Source of the DNA: Jejuia rubra
GTDB taxonomy: Bacteria > Bacteroidota > Bacteroidia > Flavobacteriales > Flavobacteriaceae
Reading direction: 5' to 3'
Assembly (NCBI RefSeq): GCF_042684665.1
Contig: NZ_JBHULY010000002.1
Span: 1-64,000, forward strand
Length of the DNA: 64,000 nucleotides
Shown here piece by piece: positions 42,597-51,143 of this stretch. A program made the position numbers and the translations under genes. The notes beneath the pieces are model-generated. The model did not search any database. It worked only from the letters and a program-made list of their open reading frames with translations, and had not been told where the DNA came from. The first letter of the stretch is position 1, and each line of letters begins with the position of its first letter.

Positions 42597-42608
42597 TGAT
42601 ATACATCA
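42597..42608 (-). promoter_or_regulatory. FNR-like box 1 (DUF2953/GerW operon)
   Basis: TGATGTATATCA on the minus strand. 23 bp further is a -7 element TACTTTAA (42566-42573), then the start at 42551. Confidence 0.75.
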
Positions 42609-42636
42609 CTATGAACGCTATTTTTCTCCTATGTTT

Positions 42637-43572
42637 TTAATTATAAATATCCTCAAGTATTAATTTTTGATGAAGCGAATCAACCACAGTTAAATCGTAT
42701 CTGACCTTGATTTTTGTGCCTATTGGAGCGTAATAATAAATAACCCATACGTCACTTTCTTTAGTACCTATACAGCCATTGGAATAGGCCTTGTTTAAGG
42801 TAATGGGGTTAGTTGTAGGATGAATTAATTGCCCATTTCTAACACCGTTTATCTCTGTTTCTATAAATGGAATTTGCGGTAGTTTCGTCACTTTTCCATC
42901 ATCCCGTTTCGTCAAAAAATATTTATGCCCATTTACAGGATTGTAATAATCAGGATTGCGAACATGTTTTACAATATGTCCTGTACCAGTTCTAGTTTTT
43001 AAATCAACAACGCCGTCGGCCATTTTAAGATATTTACGCTCATTGCGCCCTACCCGAATTGGAAATTCGTGGAGCTTCAAAGTGTCTTCATATATGCGAA
43101 GTTTAAACTCTGGAATGTTGATATCTATATGTGTCTTTTGAAAAGACTGAAGTAGTTTTTGAGCCAATATTGAATCGGGCAAAATAAGTTGTGCGCCTGT
43201 TGGCAATACAATCATTTCTTTTTGATTATAGACAAAAGAATCCCGTTGCATCATCAAATAATAATCTGTGTTTTTAAGTGTATCGATAATCCACGAATTG
43301 GCTCTTACCAGGAGGTGTTCGCTTAATTTGTAAGGTACTAAGGTGTCGTGTTTTTTTACAATCGAATCTATAAATTGAAAATAGTTTTCAATTGTAATTG
43401 GGGTTTTGATTATAATGTTTTGTTGATTTTGAGTTGAGGGAATTGCCTTGGTATATAATGAAGTATTAAGGTAATCGTCATCTTTAGGACAGCAAAAATC
43501 AATGGCAACCAGTAAAATGATTGTCAAAAAGATTGAGGGAAATACTTTAGACTTCATATTACCGATTGCCAT
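42637..43572 (-). CDS. L,D-transpeptidase (YkuD) domain protein
   Basis: Exported peptidoglycan cross-linking enzyme of 311 residues. A signal or membrane segment (FPSIFLTIILLVAIDFCC) comes first; a start at 43557 would also fit. The YkuD catalytic core is near the C-terminus: LIHPTTNPITLNKAYSNGCI with the catalytic Cys and its His. It forms 3-3 cross-links or attaches outer-membrane proteins. It follows the HMA gene by 9 bp, so both belong to one operon. Confidence 0.9.
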   Translation of the reverse strand: MAIGNMKSKVFPSIFLTIILLVAIDFCCPKDDDYLNTSLYTKAIPSTQNQQNIIIKTPITIENYFQFIDSIVKKHDTLVPYKLSEHLLVRANSWIIDTLKNTDYYLMMQRDSFVYNQKEMIVLPTGAQLILPDSILAQKLLQSFQKTHIDINIPEFKLRIYEDTLKLHEFPIRVGRNERKYLKMADGVVDLKTRTGTGHIVKHVRNPDYYNPVNGHKYFLTKRDDGKVTKLPQIPFIETEINGVRNGQLIHPTTNPITLNKAYSNGCIGTKESDVWVIYYYAPIGTKIKVRYDLTVVDSLHQKLILEDIYN

Positions 43573-43581
43573 TTTATACTT

Positions 43582-43851
43582 TTATTTTTTGATTCTTCCT
43601 GAGGCGCAACTCACAAAAGATTTGGCTTTTTTTGCCAAAGTATTTTTTGCTCCAAAAGGAGGGTAGCCCATTTTGGAAAGTGCTTTTTTTACTATATCGA
43701 TATCATTTTTAGTTTTATGCTCAAAGGTTACTGTGGCATACTGAAGTTTGATGGTTATTTTGTAAATATTTTTGAGTTCAGCAAGCTTATCTATTATAGA
43801 AAATTCGCAACCAGCACACTTTAAATTTTGTATGTACAACGTGGTTTTCAT
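43582..43851 (-). CDS. Heavy-metal-associated (HMA) domain protein
   Basis: Small copper-chaperone-like protein of 89 residues. The metal site CxxC is in NLKCAGCEFSI, within a beta-alpha-beta-beta-alpha-beta fold. The C-terminus is basic with one more Cys (KSFVSCASGR). Probably binds Cu(I) or Zn(II). First gene of the operon with the L,D-transpeptidase. Confidence 0.85.
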   Translation of the reverse strand: MKTTLYIQNLKCAGCEFSIIDKLAELKNIYKITIKLQYATVTFEHKTKNDIDIVKKALSKMGYPPFGAKNTLAKKAKSFVSCASGRIKK

Positions 43852-43902
43852 CTTAATTCATTTTTGATAATTAAAGTTAGTACTGAAGGCATTGAGGAGA
43901 AA

Positions 43903-43914
43903 TGATCTACCTCA
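43903..43914 (-). promoter_or_regulatory. FNR-like box 2 (HMA/transpeptidase operon), one mismatch
   Basis: TGAGGTAGATCA on the minus strand (one mismatch in the first half-site). 23 bp further is -7 TAACTTTA (43872-43879), then the start at 43851. It overlaps the stop codon of the patatin gene. Confidence 0.65.
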
Positions 43915-44691
43915 GTTTTGAGAAATTAATATAGCAGGTATATTATGACAGGAAATTGCCTCAATGGTAGCATCATAGCCTATCTTAAAAATTTCATCGA
44001 TACGTTTTTTGTCAAAAGTTCCAAACTTGCACAAGTCTGTTGGAGCTATGGCTAAATCACAATCCCTTAATTTTTTTTCATCTTCTTTCATCGATTTTAA
44101 CTTAAAGGCCCGCTCTACAACATTATACGAATGTTTTAAGTGTTTGATACTTACAGGAGCCACAGTATTAACATTAATGCCTATAATGTTATCGCATTTG
44201 TATTTTAGCAGATCTACGGGGAAGTTATTAAGCGCTCCACCGTCAATGTAATACGAACCATTGAATGCTACGGGAGCAAATATCCCCGGAAATGCTGAGG
44301 AAGCTAAAATGGGAGTAATCAACGGCCCTTTATCGAAGACTTCTAAGTTTCCATTTAAAATATTGGTTGCTGTCACTCTGAACTCCTTTTTAAGAAAAGA
44401 AAAATCATCTTTTTTAATGTAGTTTTTAAAATATGGATAAAACTTTTCGGTATCAATAAAACCAGGTTTGTTAAGTGCATATTTTTTAATATCCCATATT
44501 TGAACGCTTTTAAAAAAGTTCAAAATATCCCTCCAACCATAACCATAAGCATAAAGGGCGCCAACAATGCCTCCTACACTGGTTCCGGCTATATGCGTAG
44601 GGTAAAGGTTGTATTCTTCTAATGCTTTAATAGCTCCAATGTGCGCAACTCCACGCATACCACCTCCGGATAAAACCAATCCTAAATTCAT
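43912..44691 (-). CDS. Patatin-like phospholipase
   Basis: Serine lipid acyl-hydrolase of 259 residues. The oxyanion hole is GGGMRGVAH, the nucleophile Ser is in HIAGTSVGGIVGAL (GxSxG) and the catalytic Asp is in YIDGGALNNFP (DGG). No signal peptide. It starts at a divergent promoter region shared with the MlaEFD-type operon, both with an FNR-like box. Confidence 0.92.
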   Translation of the reverse strand: MNLGLVLSGGGMRGVAHIGAIKALEEYNLYPTHIAGTSVGGIVGALYAYGYGWRDILNFFKSVQIWDIKKYALNKPGFIDTEKFYPYFKNYIKKDDFSFLKKEFRVTATNILNGNLEVFDKGPLITPILASSAFPGIFAPVAFNGSYYIDGGALNNFPVDLLKYKCDNIIGINVNTVAPVSIKHLKHSYNVVERAFKLKSMKEDEKKLRDCDLAIAPTDLCKFGTFDKKRIDEIFKIGYDATIEAISCHNIPAILISQN

Positions 44692-44739
44692 CTGTTTGTA
44701 AATAACACTGAAAATAACTGTAAGTCACGGATTTTGCAA

Positions 44740-44751
44740 TGATATATATCA
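44740..44751 (-). promoter_or_regulatory. FNR-like box 3 (patatin gene)
   Basis: TGATATATATCA, palindromic. 23 bp further on the minus strand is TATTTTCA (44709-44716), then the start at 44691. Confidence 0.75.
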
Positions 44752-44761
44752 AGTGGCAAAG

Positions 44762-44773
44762 TGATTTTAATCA
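44762..44773 (+). promoter_or_regulatory. FNR-like box 4 (MlaE-type operon)
   Basis: TGATTTTAATCA. 23 bp downstream is -7 TAACTTTA (44797-44804), then the start at 44824. With box 3 it gives each divergent unit its own site. Confidence 0.75.
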
Positions 44774-44823
44774 TTTCATACCTATAGGCAATGGTATAAC
44801 TTTAAAAATCAGACTACTGCTTT

Positions 44824-45594
44824 ATGATAGGATTGCTTAAAATAAAGTCATTCTTTATAGAAATTGGTGAACTCACCTATTTTGCTCGTCGATTTTTTAA
44901 GGAACTGTTTACTAAACCTTTTGAGTTTAAAGAGCTTTTAAGGCAATGCTATAATATAGGGAATAAGTCGCTTTTACTGGTTGGGGTCACAGGGTTCATT
45001 ATAGGGCTCGTCATCACTCTACAGACCAGACCAACACTAGAAGAATTTGGAGCAGAGTCTTGGATGCCATCCATGGTTAGCATATCTATTATTAGAGAAA
45101 TTGGGCCAGTGATTATTGCACTAACCTTTGCAGGGCGTATTGCTTCTGGTATAGGCGCAGAGTTGGGCTCTATGCGTGTTACAGAACAAATTGATGCTAT
45201 GGAAGTTTCGGGTACAAATCCATTTAAGTATTTGGTTGTTACACGCGTTTTAGCCTCAACATTGATGCTCCCCATACTAGTTATTCTGGGAGATACCATT
45301 GCACTTTACGGCTCTTATTTAATCGAAAATACCAAAGGTGATGTCTCCTTTCTGTTATATTTCAATAAAGTATTTAATTCCTTGGAATTTGGAGATGTCA
45401 TTCCAGCTACGATTAAAACGTATTTCTTTGGATTTGCCATTGGGCTTGTGGGGTGTTTTAAAGGCTATTTCTGCCAAAAAGGGACCGTTGGTGTGGGTTT
45501 AGCCGCAAATTCTGCTGTGGTTTTTTCTTCGATGTTGCTTTTTGTTATTGACTTTATTGCTGTTTTTGTAACCGATATATTTTTTGAAATTTAA
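44824..45594 (+). CDS. MlaE-type ABC transporter permease
   Basis: Integral membrane permease of 256 residues of the MlaE/YrbE family. The segment FGAESWMPSMVSISIIREIGPVI and the conserved ELGSMRVTEQIDAMEV motif identify it. It works with the ATPase and MCE protein encoded next to move lipids between inner and outer membranes. First gene of the operon 44824-47389. Confidence 0.93.
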   Translation: MIGLLKIKSFFIEIGELTYFARRFFKELFTKPFEFKELLRQCYNIGNKSLLLVGVTGFIIGLVITLQTRPTLEEFGAESWMPSMVSISIIREIGPVIIALTFAGRIASGIGAELGSMRVTEQIDAMEVSGTNPFKYLVVTRVLASTLMLPILVILGDTIALYGSYLIENTKGDVSFLLYFNKVFNSLEFGDVIPATIKTYFFGFAIGLVGCFKGYFCQKGTVGVGLAANSAVVFSSMLLFVIDFIAVFVTDIFFEI

Positions 45595-45597
45595 AAG

Positions 45598-46377
45598 ATG
45601 AATCAAACAAAACACATACAGAACAAGTTTAAAAATCCAACATCAAAAAGATTGATGCTAGACATAAAAGATTTGCGCAAAAGTTTTGGTAACAACCATG
45701 TTTTGAACGGTTTTAATTTGGAACTTTTTGAAGGCGAAAATCTTGTAATTATGGGTAAATCAGGCTCTGGAAAATCGGTGATGATAAAGTGCTTGGTGGG
45801 TTTGATGGAACCCGACTCTGGAAGTATTACCATTATGGGCCAAAACCTTTCAGACCTTAACCGTATTGAGCTAGATGAATTACGTACAGAAATTGGTTTC
45901 CTTTTTCAGGGAAGTGCTTTATATGATTCCATGACTGTAAGGGAAAATTTAGAATTTCCACTAAGAAGGCACAAACATAAATTTGGCAATATAAATGACA
46001 CAACACGGCTAGTGGAAGAAGCCCTTGAGAGCGTTGGATTGGTTAGCGCCATCGATTTAATGCCTGCCGAACTTTCTGGTGGTATGAAACGTCGGGTGGC
46101 CTTAGCAAGAACATTGATACTGAAACCAAAAATTATTCTATATGATGAGCCCACAAGCGGGCTGGATCCGATAACATCAAAAGAAATTATTGAACTTATG
46201 CGCAACATACAAAAGCAATATAAAACCTCATCACTTATCATCACCCATGATGTTGATTGCGCCCGTGTAATATCTGAGCGCATGATTTTATTAATTGATG
46301 GTACTAATTATGCTGAAGGCACATTTGAAGAGTTAAGAGCGTCAAAAGATGAAAAGGTAATGGCGTTTTTTAAATAA
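45598..46377 (+). CDS. MlaF-type ABC transporter ATP-binding protein
   Basis: ATPase of 259 residues. Walker A is GKSGSGKSVM, the signature is LSGGMKRRVALAR and Walker B is IILYDEPTSGLDP. The start 3 bp after the permease stop is used; an alternative ATG lies at 45655. Energises the neighbouring MlaE-type permease. Confidence 0.93.
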   Translation: MNQTKHIQNKFKNPTSKRLMLDIKDLRKSFGNNHVLNGFNLELFEGENLVIMGKSGSGKSVMIKCLVGLMEPDSGSITIMGQNLSDLNRIELDELRTEIGFLFQGSALYDSMTVRENLEFPLRRHKHKFGNINDTTRLVEEALESVGLVSAIDLMPAELSGGMKRRVALARTLILKPKIILYDEPTSGLDPITSKEIIELMRNIQKQYKTSSLIITHDVDCARVISERMILLIDGTNYAEGTFEELRASKDEKVMAFFK

Positions 46378-46393
46378 TTAAAATTTTGTAATC

Positions 46394-47389
46394 ATGAAAA
46401 AAACCGGCAACCAAACTTTAAAATTAGGCGTCTTTGTTATTATTGGGCTACTTCTATTTATTGCAGCTATTTACCTCATTGGTGAACGTAAAAATATGTT
46501 TGCAAAAACATTTACTATAAGCGCAAACTTCAACAACGTTAATGGACTGTTACAGGGCAATAACGTAAGGTATTCTGGGATTAATGTAGGAACGGTAAAA
46601 ACCATATCCATGATAAACGACTCCACCATAAATGTTTCTATGGCTATTGATGAAAAAATGGCAAAACACATTAAAAAAAATGCCATTGCAACTATTGGAA
46701 CTGATGGTTTGGTTGGAAATATGATTGTAAATATTACACCGGGAAACGGCAATACACCAACTATTTCCCAGGGCGACATTATTAAATCTTATTCAAAAAT
46801 TGGAACGGACGACATGCTAAATACCTTAAACGTTACCAACGAAAATGCAGCTTTACTAACCGCCAAACTGTTGGACATTGTGAATAACATAACTGATGGA
46901 GAGGGCACATTGGGCATGCTGATAAATGATTCTGTTACAGCTAAAAACTTCGAACAAACTATTTATAATTTGAAGCTAACAAGCCATGAGGCACACAAAA
47001 CCATAAGAGGTCTTAATGACATCATTAAATCTGTTGATTTAAATGAAAGTGTTGCCGGTGTACTGCTAAATGATTCCATTGAAGCCCAAAAAGTAAAACG
47101 TATCATTTACAATCTTGATGAAAGTAGTAACAAGATAAAAACGGTCATTTCAAACTTAAATGAAACGTTACTGAACATAAAAGACGGAAATGGTGCTTTA
47201 AACTATTTGTCAAACGATAAAGAATTTGTGAAAACCCTTGAAGAAACCATAAAAAGCATAAATGAAGGTGCCGAAAAATTCGACCAAAATATGGAGGCCT
47301 TTAAACATAATTTTTTAACACGACGTTATTTTAAAAAATTGGAGAAACAGAAAAAAAGTGAGGTGCCAGAAACTAAAAAACAACAATGA
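46394..47389 (+). CDS. MlaD-type MCE domain protein
   Basis: Protein of 331 residues with one N-terminal membrane helix (LGVFVIIGLLLFIAAIYLIG). An MCE domain (residues 40-120; VNGLLQGNNVRYSGINVGTV) and a long coiled-coil C-terminus follow. It is longer than E. coli MlaD (183) because of the coil, which could form a bridge across the periplasm. Substrate-binding part of the transporter. Confidence 0.9.
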   Translation: MKKTGNQTLKLGVFVIIGLLLFIAAIYLIGERKNMFAKTFTISANFNNVNGLLQGNNVRYSGINVGTVKTISMINDSTINVSMAIDEKMAKHIKKNAIATIGTDGLVGNMIVNITPGNGNTPTISQGDIIKSYSKIGTDDMLNTLNVTNENAALLTAKLLDIVNNITDGEGTLGMLINDSVTAKNFEQTIYNLKLTSHEAHKTIRGLNDIIKSVDLNESVAGVLLNDSIEAQKVKRIIYNLDESSNKIKTVISNLNETLLNIKDGNGALNYLSNDKEFVKTLEETIKSINEGAEKFDQNMEAFKHNFLTRRYFKKLEKQKKSEVPETKKQQ

Positions 47390-47404
47390 TAATTTTGTTC
47401 ATAA

Positions 47405-47416
47405 TGATTAATATCA
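47405..47416 (+). promoter_or_regulatory. FNR-like box 5 (dodecin gene)
   Basis: TGATTAATATCA. 23 bp downstream is TAGATTAA (47440-47447), then the start at 47478. Confidence 0.75.
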
Positions 47417-47477
47417 TTTCACAATCAATTTATTACGTCTAGATTAACGCTATAATTAATTGTAAAAAATAAATATT

Positions 47478-47684
47478 ATGTCTGTACTAAAAGTTGTAGA
47501 AATTTTGGGAAATTCTCCCGTTAGTTTTGAAGACGCCATTAAAAACGTTATCGATGAGGCTTCAAAAACTATAAAGGATATTAAATCTGTGTATGTTCAG
47601 GATATGCAGGTCACCGTAAACAACAATGCAATTTCGGAGTATCGTGTAACCGCTAAAGTATGCTTTGGTATCGTTAGCGTTTAA
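47478..47684 (+). CDS. Dodecin
   Basis: Flavin-storing protein of 68 residues; twelve copies form a shell that binds FMN, riboflavin or lumichrome and quenches them. The pattern KVVEILGNSPVSFEDAIKNV, SVYVQDMQVTV and YRVTAKV matches. The aromatic residue stacking on flavin in archaeal dodecins (Trp) is Tyr here, as in many bacterial forms. It could protect against photosensitising flavins. Confidence 0.92.
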   Translation: MSVLKVVEILGNSPVSFEDAIKNVIDEASKTIKDIKSVYVQDMQVTVNNNAISEYRVTAKVCFGIVSV

Positions 47685-47745
47685 TTATTCTGAATCTTAG
47701 AATTCGAGCTATTGTTATTTGAATACGATTGTCTAAACAGAACAT

Positions 47746-47784
47746 ATTAAGGCTGTTTAATAACTTCTTTTAAACAGCCTTAAT
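47746..47784. terminator. Bidirectional terminator between dodecin and Usp genes
   Basis: Perfect 15-bp arms (ATTAAGGCTGTTTAA and complement) with a nine-base loop, T-rich on both flanks. It separates two convergent genes. Confidence 0.85.
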
Positions 47785-47798
47785 TATTTTAGGGTTCA

Positions 47799-48698
47799 TT
47801 ATCCAGAACTTAACATTTCGTTATCTATGTTGTATGGAGCATTCGCGTTTTGAAGTTTTGTGCTGTTTTTATTGTAGGCCAATAGAGGTATTTTTAACGA
47901 CATTTCCATATCCTTCACCAAATCTTTGTGAAAAATATTAGAAAAACTCCACTCGTGCTTTCTTTCTAACATGGCCAGCAAACTGGCTTTTTCGTTGTTC
48001 AAAACACTTAATAATCCAGATTTAATGTTCTCAGAAGCAATATTTCTAAACGTTATTTCTGGATACGAAACCTGTTTTAAAAGTGTGTTTTGGAAGCGCT
48101 CCATACGTTCTAAAGTCGCATATTTGTCCGATTCATAAACATGAACAATTTCTATAAGCGCCTCAAACGGGCGAGCAATTTCTATAAGTTTTTGAATGGA
48201 TTCAATATCTTCTTGCTCAAAATCAGTGGCGTACACTATTGTAGAAATAGTATCATAAATCAAGCTATTTGGCACAATTAGCAATGGCGTTTCAACCGTA
48301 TCCAATAAGGTATCAGCAATGTTGCCAGAAAAGTAGCCTCTTTTACTATGCCTATCTTTCATGCCGATGATAATTAAATCTGGAGTTAATACTTTAGAAA
48401 GGCGCAAAATACTTTCAGAAACAGAATCGTTTTCAACTACATGAGTGGTAATGGGCTTTTGGCGGAATTCATTATTAAGATGTGTTCTGCAATACTTGTC
48501 AACAAGTTCTATTCGTTCTTTATGCATTTTCTTTTTAAGCAGGTTTAATGGCTGTATGGTGGAAAACGCTATAGGAGGAAAACTATATACATGCAAAACA
48601 TGTAAATCTGCTTTTAAAATACTGCTAAATCGATAAGCATACTTCAAAGAGGGAGCATCATTATTAGTGCAATCTGTGGCGTATAATATGGTTTTCAT
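47799..48698 (-). CDS. Universal stress protein, two Usp domains
   Basis: Protein of 299 residues with tandem UspA folds. The first domain (1-145) has ILYATDCTNNDAPSLKYAY and the nucleotide loop IIIGMKDRHSKRGYFSGNIAD. The second begins TIVYATDFEQEDIESIQ and lacks a clear loop. Such proteins help survival under starvation or oxygen limitation. Controlled by FNR-like box 6. Confidence 0.92.
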   Translation of the reverse strand: MKTILYATDCTNNDAPSLKYAYRFSSILKADLHVLHVYSFPPIAFSTIQPLNLLKKKMHKERIELVDKYCRTHLNNEFRQKPITTHVVENDSVSESILRLSKVLTPDLIIIGMKDRHSKRGYFSGNIADTLLDTVETPLLIVPNSLIYDTISTIVYATDFEQEDIESIQKLIEIARPFEALIEIVHVYESDKYATLERMERFQNTLLKQVSYPEITFRNIASENIKSGLLSVLNNEKASLLAMLERKHEWSFSNIFHKDLVKDMEMSLKIPLLAYNKNSTKLQNANAPYNIDNEMLSSG

Positions 48699-48750
48699 AA
48701 TGGCTAATTTTTAACTTAATAAAATTAGTCCACAAGCTCCTTTTTTGAAA

Positions 48751-48762
48751 TGATATTTATCA
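48751..48762 (-). promoter_or_regulatory. FNR-like box 6 (Usp gene)
   Basis: TGATAAATATCA on the minus strand. 23 bp further is TAATTTTA (48720-48727), then the start at 48698. Confidence 0.75.
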
Positions 48763-48804
48763 GGATATCACTTTTAAGTGAATGATTAATTATTCCTAAC
48801 ATCT

Positions 48805-49905
48805 CTATTTGTAAGGGGCTGATACATTGTAATCAATGTCAATAATTTCAAGATTTAGCCAATTATAATCCCCCGCTTTAAGTTGCCATACAACACTACA
48901 TTTGTTTGGGATTTTGTAGTTGTCAAAAGTTTTGTAATCTAAAATGTTTACAAGCCATTTTTCTTTTTTTGATTCCGGTGCTCCTCCATAAAAACGATCG
49001 GTTTCAAAAGAGACCAAATCGCCATTAGCATTAAATGTAAAAATTCCTGAAACACTTTTGTCTTCTACAGTTAAAATGGCTTTAGCCGAAGTATTGTCTA
49101 TAGCTTCCCATGATATGAAGCTTCTTAGGGCTATTGATGGGAACCAACACATTTCGCTTAAAAAGCGTTGCATGGCGCCAGAATCAATCTTGGGGTTTTG
49201 GGCTTCACTTACTACGGGGATACTGCCTAAGAATTTGATAAGCATTTCTGCTTTTCCGTTTTTGAATTTATCCCTGCCGAGCGTGTAAATTATTGAATTG
49301 TTGTCAATTTTTGCTATCCAAATAAAAGCTGGATTATCGCAGTTAAAATATTGTACAGCAGTAAAAGGCATCCACTTACCACCAGGTTTAAGTTTTAATT
49401 GCCCCTTTTGTTTTAATCTTACCGTAGTTATATTGGTTTGACCTATCACCCCTGAATTTCTCATCCATTTTTGGATGACTTTTGGTAAATGCAGTATATC
49501 CTTTTCTAAAATTTCAGAAGAATTATCAGGCACTACATTATTGATTAGTGTAGCCGATTCCTCTTTAACCATTTTATTGAACTTGTGACTCCCGCAAGCA
49601 GAGATACTAACTAGCAGAATTATGATGTTTGCTATAGTGCCAAATTTTGCATCATTCCAAGCCATTATAATCAGGATTTGTGAAATGCCAACAGCTATAA
49701 AGGCTAAGGGGAACCACTTTTTGTTGGTTAAGAATAGTGGGGCAACGGCCATAAACAATATAAAAGTTATAAGCCAAAGTGTTCCGATGGATTTTGAAAT
49801 GCCCAAAACTTGCATCGGTGTTTTGGTTGAATAAAAAGCTGTTACAAAACCAATTAAATGAATTGCGCCATGAATGAATAGTAAGATTCCAAAAGCTAAC
49901 CTCAT
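48805..49905 (-). CDS. DUF6544-like membrane protein
   Basis: Protein of 366 residues with four N-terminal membrane helices (residues 1-105) and a soluble C-terminal domain: LPKVIQKWMRNSGVIG, VQYFNCDNPAFIWIAKI and MQRFLSEMCWFPSIAL. This matches what I recall of DUF6544/DUF6920 proteins. Function unknown. It follows the pyridoxamine-oxidase-like gene by 16 bp and is probably co-transcribed. Confidence 0.8.
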   Translation of the reverse strand: MRLAFGILLFIHGAIHLIGFVTAFYSTKTPMQVLGISKSIGTLWLITFILFMAVAPLFLTNKKWFPLAFIAVGISQILIIMAWNDAKFGTIANIIILLVSISACGSHKFNKMVKEESATLINNVVPDNSSEILEKDILHLPKVIQKWMRNSGVIGQTNITTVRLKQKGQLKLKPGGKWMPFTAVQYFNCDNPAFIWIAKIDNNSIIYTLGRDKFKNGKAEMLIKFLGSIPVVSEAQNPKIDSGAMQRFLSEMCWFPSIALRSFISWEAIDNTSAKAILTVEDKSVSGIFTFNANGDLVSFETDRFYGGAPESKKEKWLVNILDYKTFDNYKIPNKCSVVWQLKAGDYNWLNLEIIDIDYNVSAPYK

Positions 49906-49921
49906 GTGAGTTACAGTTAAT

Positions 49922-50374
49922 CTAGAAATCCCTGCGTTTTCCTGTTATTCGAGATATTGTTATTCGATAAACAATTGGCAGTTTTCCGGATATTGCCTTG
50001 CTGGAAAAATCGCTTATTAGATCAGGGTATTTATTCTCTTTTTTAAATATTATTTTTTTTACACCGCTTGCAAACTTGTGCAGTTGCTGTTTGGCGTACG
50101 CACCATTTAGTTCCTCAAACTTGCCATGTACTAATACAGATTGCCAATTGTTTACCGTTTTTAATTGAACAACATTGATTGAAACAGAATTGTTAACCCG
50201 CATAGCCTGAATTTTATGGCCTTCGGTCGAATAGCTTAAAATGCACTCTTTATCCTCATCGTAATAATAAGTAATAGGCAGAACGTAAGGTTCGTTTTCC
50301 CATATAAAGGAAAGATAACCTATGTAATTATTATTTAAAAGGTGAATGGCTTCGTATTTTTTTAAATCTTTCAT
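49922..50374 (-). CDS. Pyridoxamine 5'-phosphate oxidase-like FMN-binding protein
   Basis: Split-barrel flavoprotein of 150 residues. The ATG at 50374 gives the usual MKDLKKYEAIHLLNNNYIG; a longer frame extends to 50416. The FMN-contacting segments are LPITYYYDEDKECILSYSTEGHKIQAMR and WQSVLVHGKFEELNG. Members include nitroimidazole-reductase-like and haem-utilisation proteins. No clean FNR-like box was found upstream. Confidence 0.85.
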   Translation of the reverse strand: MKDLKKYEAIHLLNNNYIGYLSFIWENEPYVLPITYYYDEDKECILSYSTEGHKIQAMRVNNSVSINVVQLKTVNNWQSVLVHGKFEELNGAYAKQQLHKFASGVKKIIFKKENKYPDLISDFSSKAISGKLPIVYRITISRITGKRRDF

Positions 50375-50524
50375 CTTTATGATTATTAAAATTTGTTTTA
50401 ACCAATGCATTCCCAAACCAGCCCATCGGAAATGCTTTGTCTGTAGGTGATTAAACCGGGTAAATTCAACCGACCAAAGTTTACATGTGTGATAAATACA
50501 TATTTCGACTTTTAAAATCAGTTT

Positions 50525-51022
50525 TTACTGAAAATCCCCAAACTCATTAACTTTAACTTTAATCCGTTTATCCCCATTTTCTAGGGTGAGCTTATAAAGT
50601 TTTTTTAAGTTGCCCGAACTGTGATAATTAACTACATACGCATTTTTTGATATGGCCCAATTGGGGAATCTTTTTGAAATGGATTTTAAAACCGATGCAG
50701 GTAAATTGATATTTTTGTAGCGTTCTATTGTTCTAAGTAAGTTGCTATCCTTATCATAGGAAGCCAATATTTTTCCCTCAGGAATAATAAAATTAACTTC
50801 GTAAAAGTCATATTCATCAGTATAGATATCCAATTCTTTTACATCAAAATCACTAACTTTTATGTGAAGCTCTTCTACGGGCACAGCTACTTCCTCAGAA
50901 TTTACTTCACTTAAATATTTATAGTTGTGAACAATATAAACTGCTGGAAAGGCTTCGGGGTTTTGGGCATAAATTTGGGTAGTTAATCCCAGTACAAATA
51001 AACTAAGCATTAATTTTTTCAT
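50525..51022 (-). CDS. Exported PepSY-like protein
   Basis: Protein of 165 residues with a signal peptide (LMLSLFVLGLTTQIYAQ). The C-terminal half ASYDKDSNLLRTIERYKNIN, LPASVLKSISKRF and VKVNEFGDF parallels the product of 21852-22394, so the two are distant paralogues. Periplasmic; function unknown. Controlled by box 7. Confidence 0.75.
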   Translation of the reverse strand: MKKLMLSLFVLGLTTQIYAQNPEAFPAVYIVHNYKYLSEVNSEEVAVPVEELHIKVSDFDVKELDIYTDEYDFYEVNFIIPEGKILASYDKDSNLLRTIERYKNINLPASVLKSISKRFPNWAISKNAYVVNYHSSGNLKKLYKLTLENGDKRIKVKVNEFGDFQ

Positions 51023-51081
51023 GATTACAACGTTTTGAGTTAATATGGAATAAAGCTATAAACATAAAGTTGTGTAGGCAA

Positions 51082-51093
51082 TGATGCCCATCA
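51082..51093 (-). promoter_or_regulatory. FNR-like box 7 (PepSY-like gene)
   Basis: TGATGGGCATCA on the minus strand. 23 bp further is TAGCTTTA (51051-51058), then the start at 51022. Confidence 0.75.
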
Positions 51094-51143
51094 GTTATAG
51101 AACTTAATTTAAATGTGTTTTGAGTGTTTTTTCTTTACAATAT

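Noticed and set aside
50490..50501. Possible twelfth FNR-like box upstream of the FMN-binding gene
   Set aside because: One half-site is intact but the other has several mismatches, and no TAnnTT element lies 23 bp further in the gene's direction.
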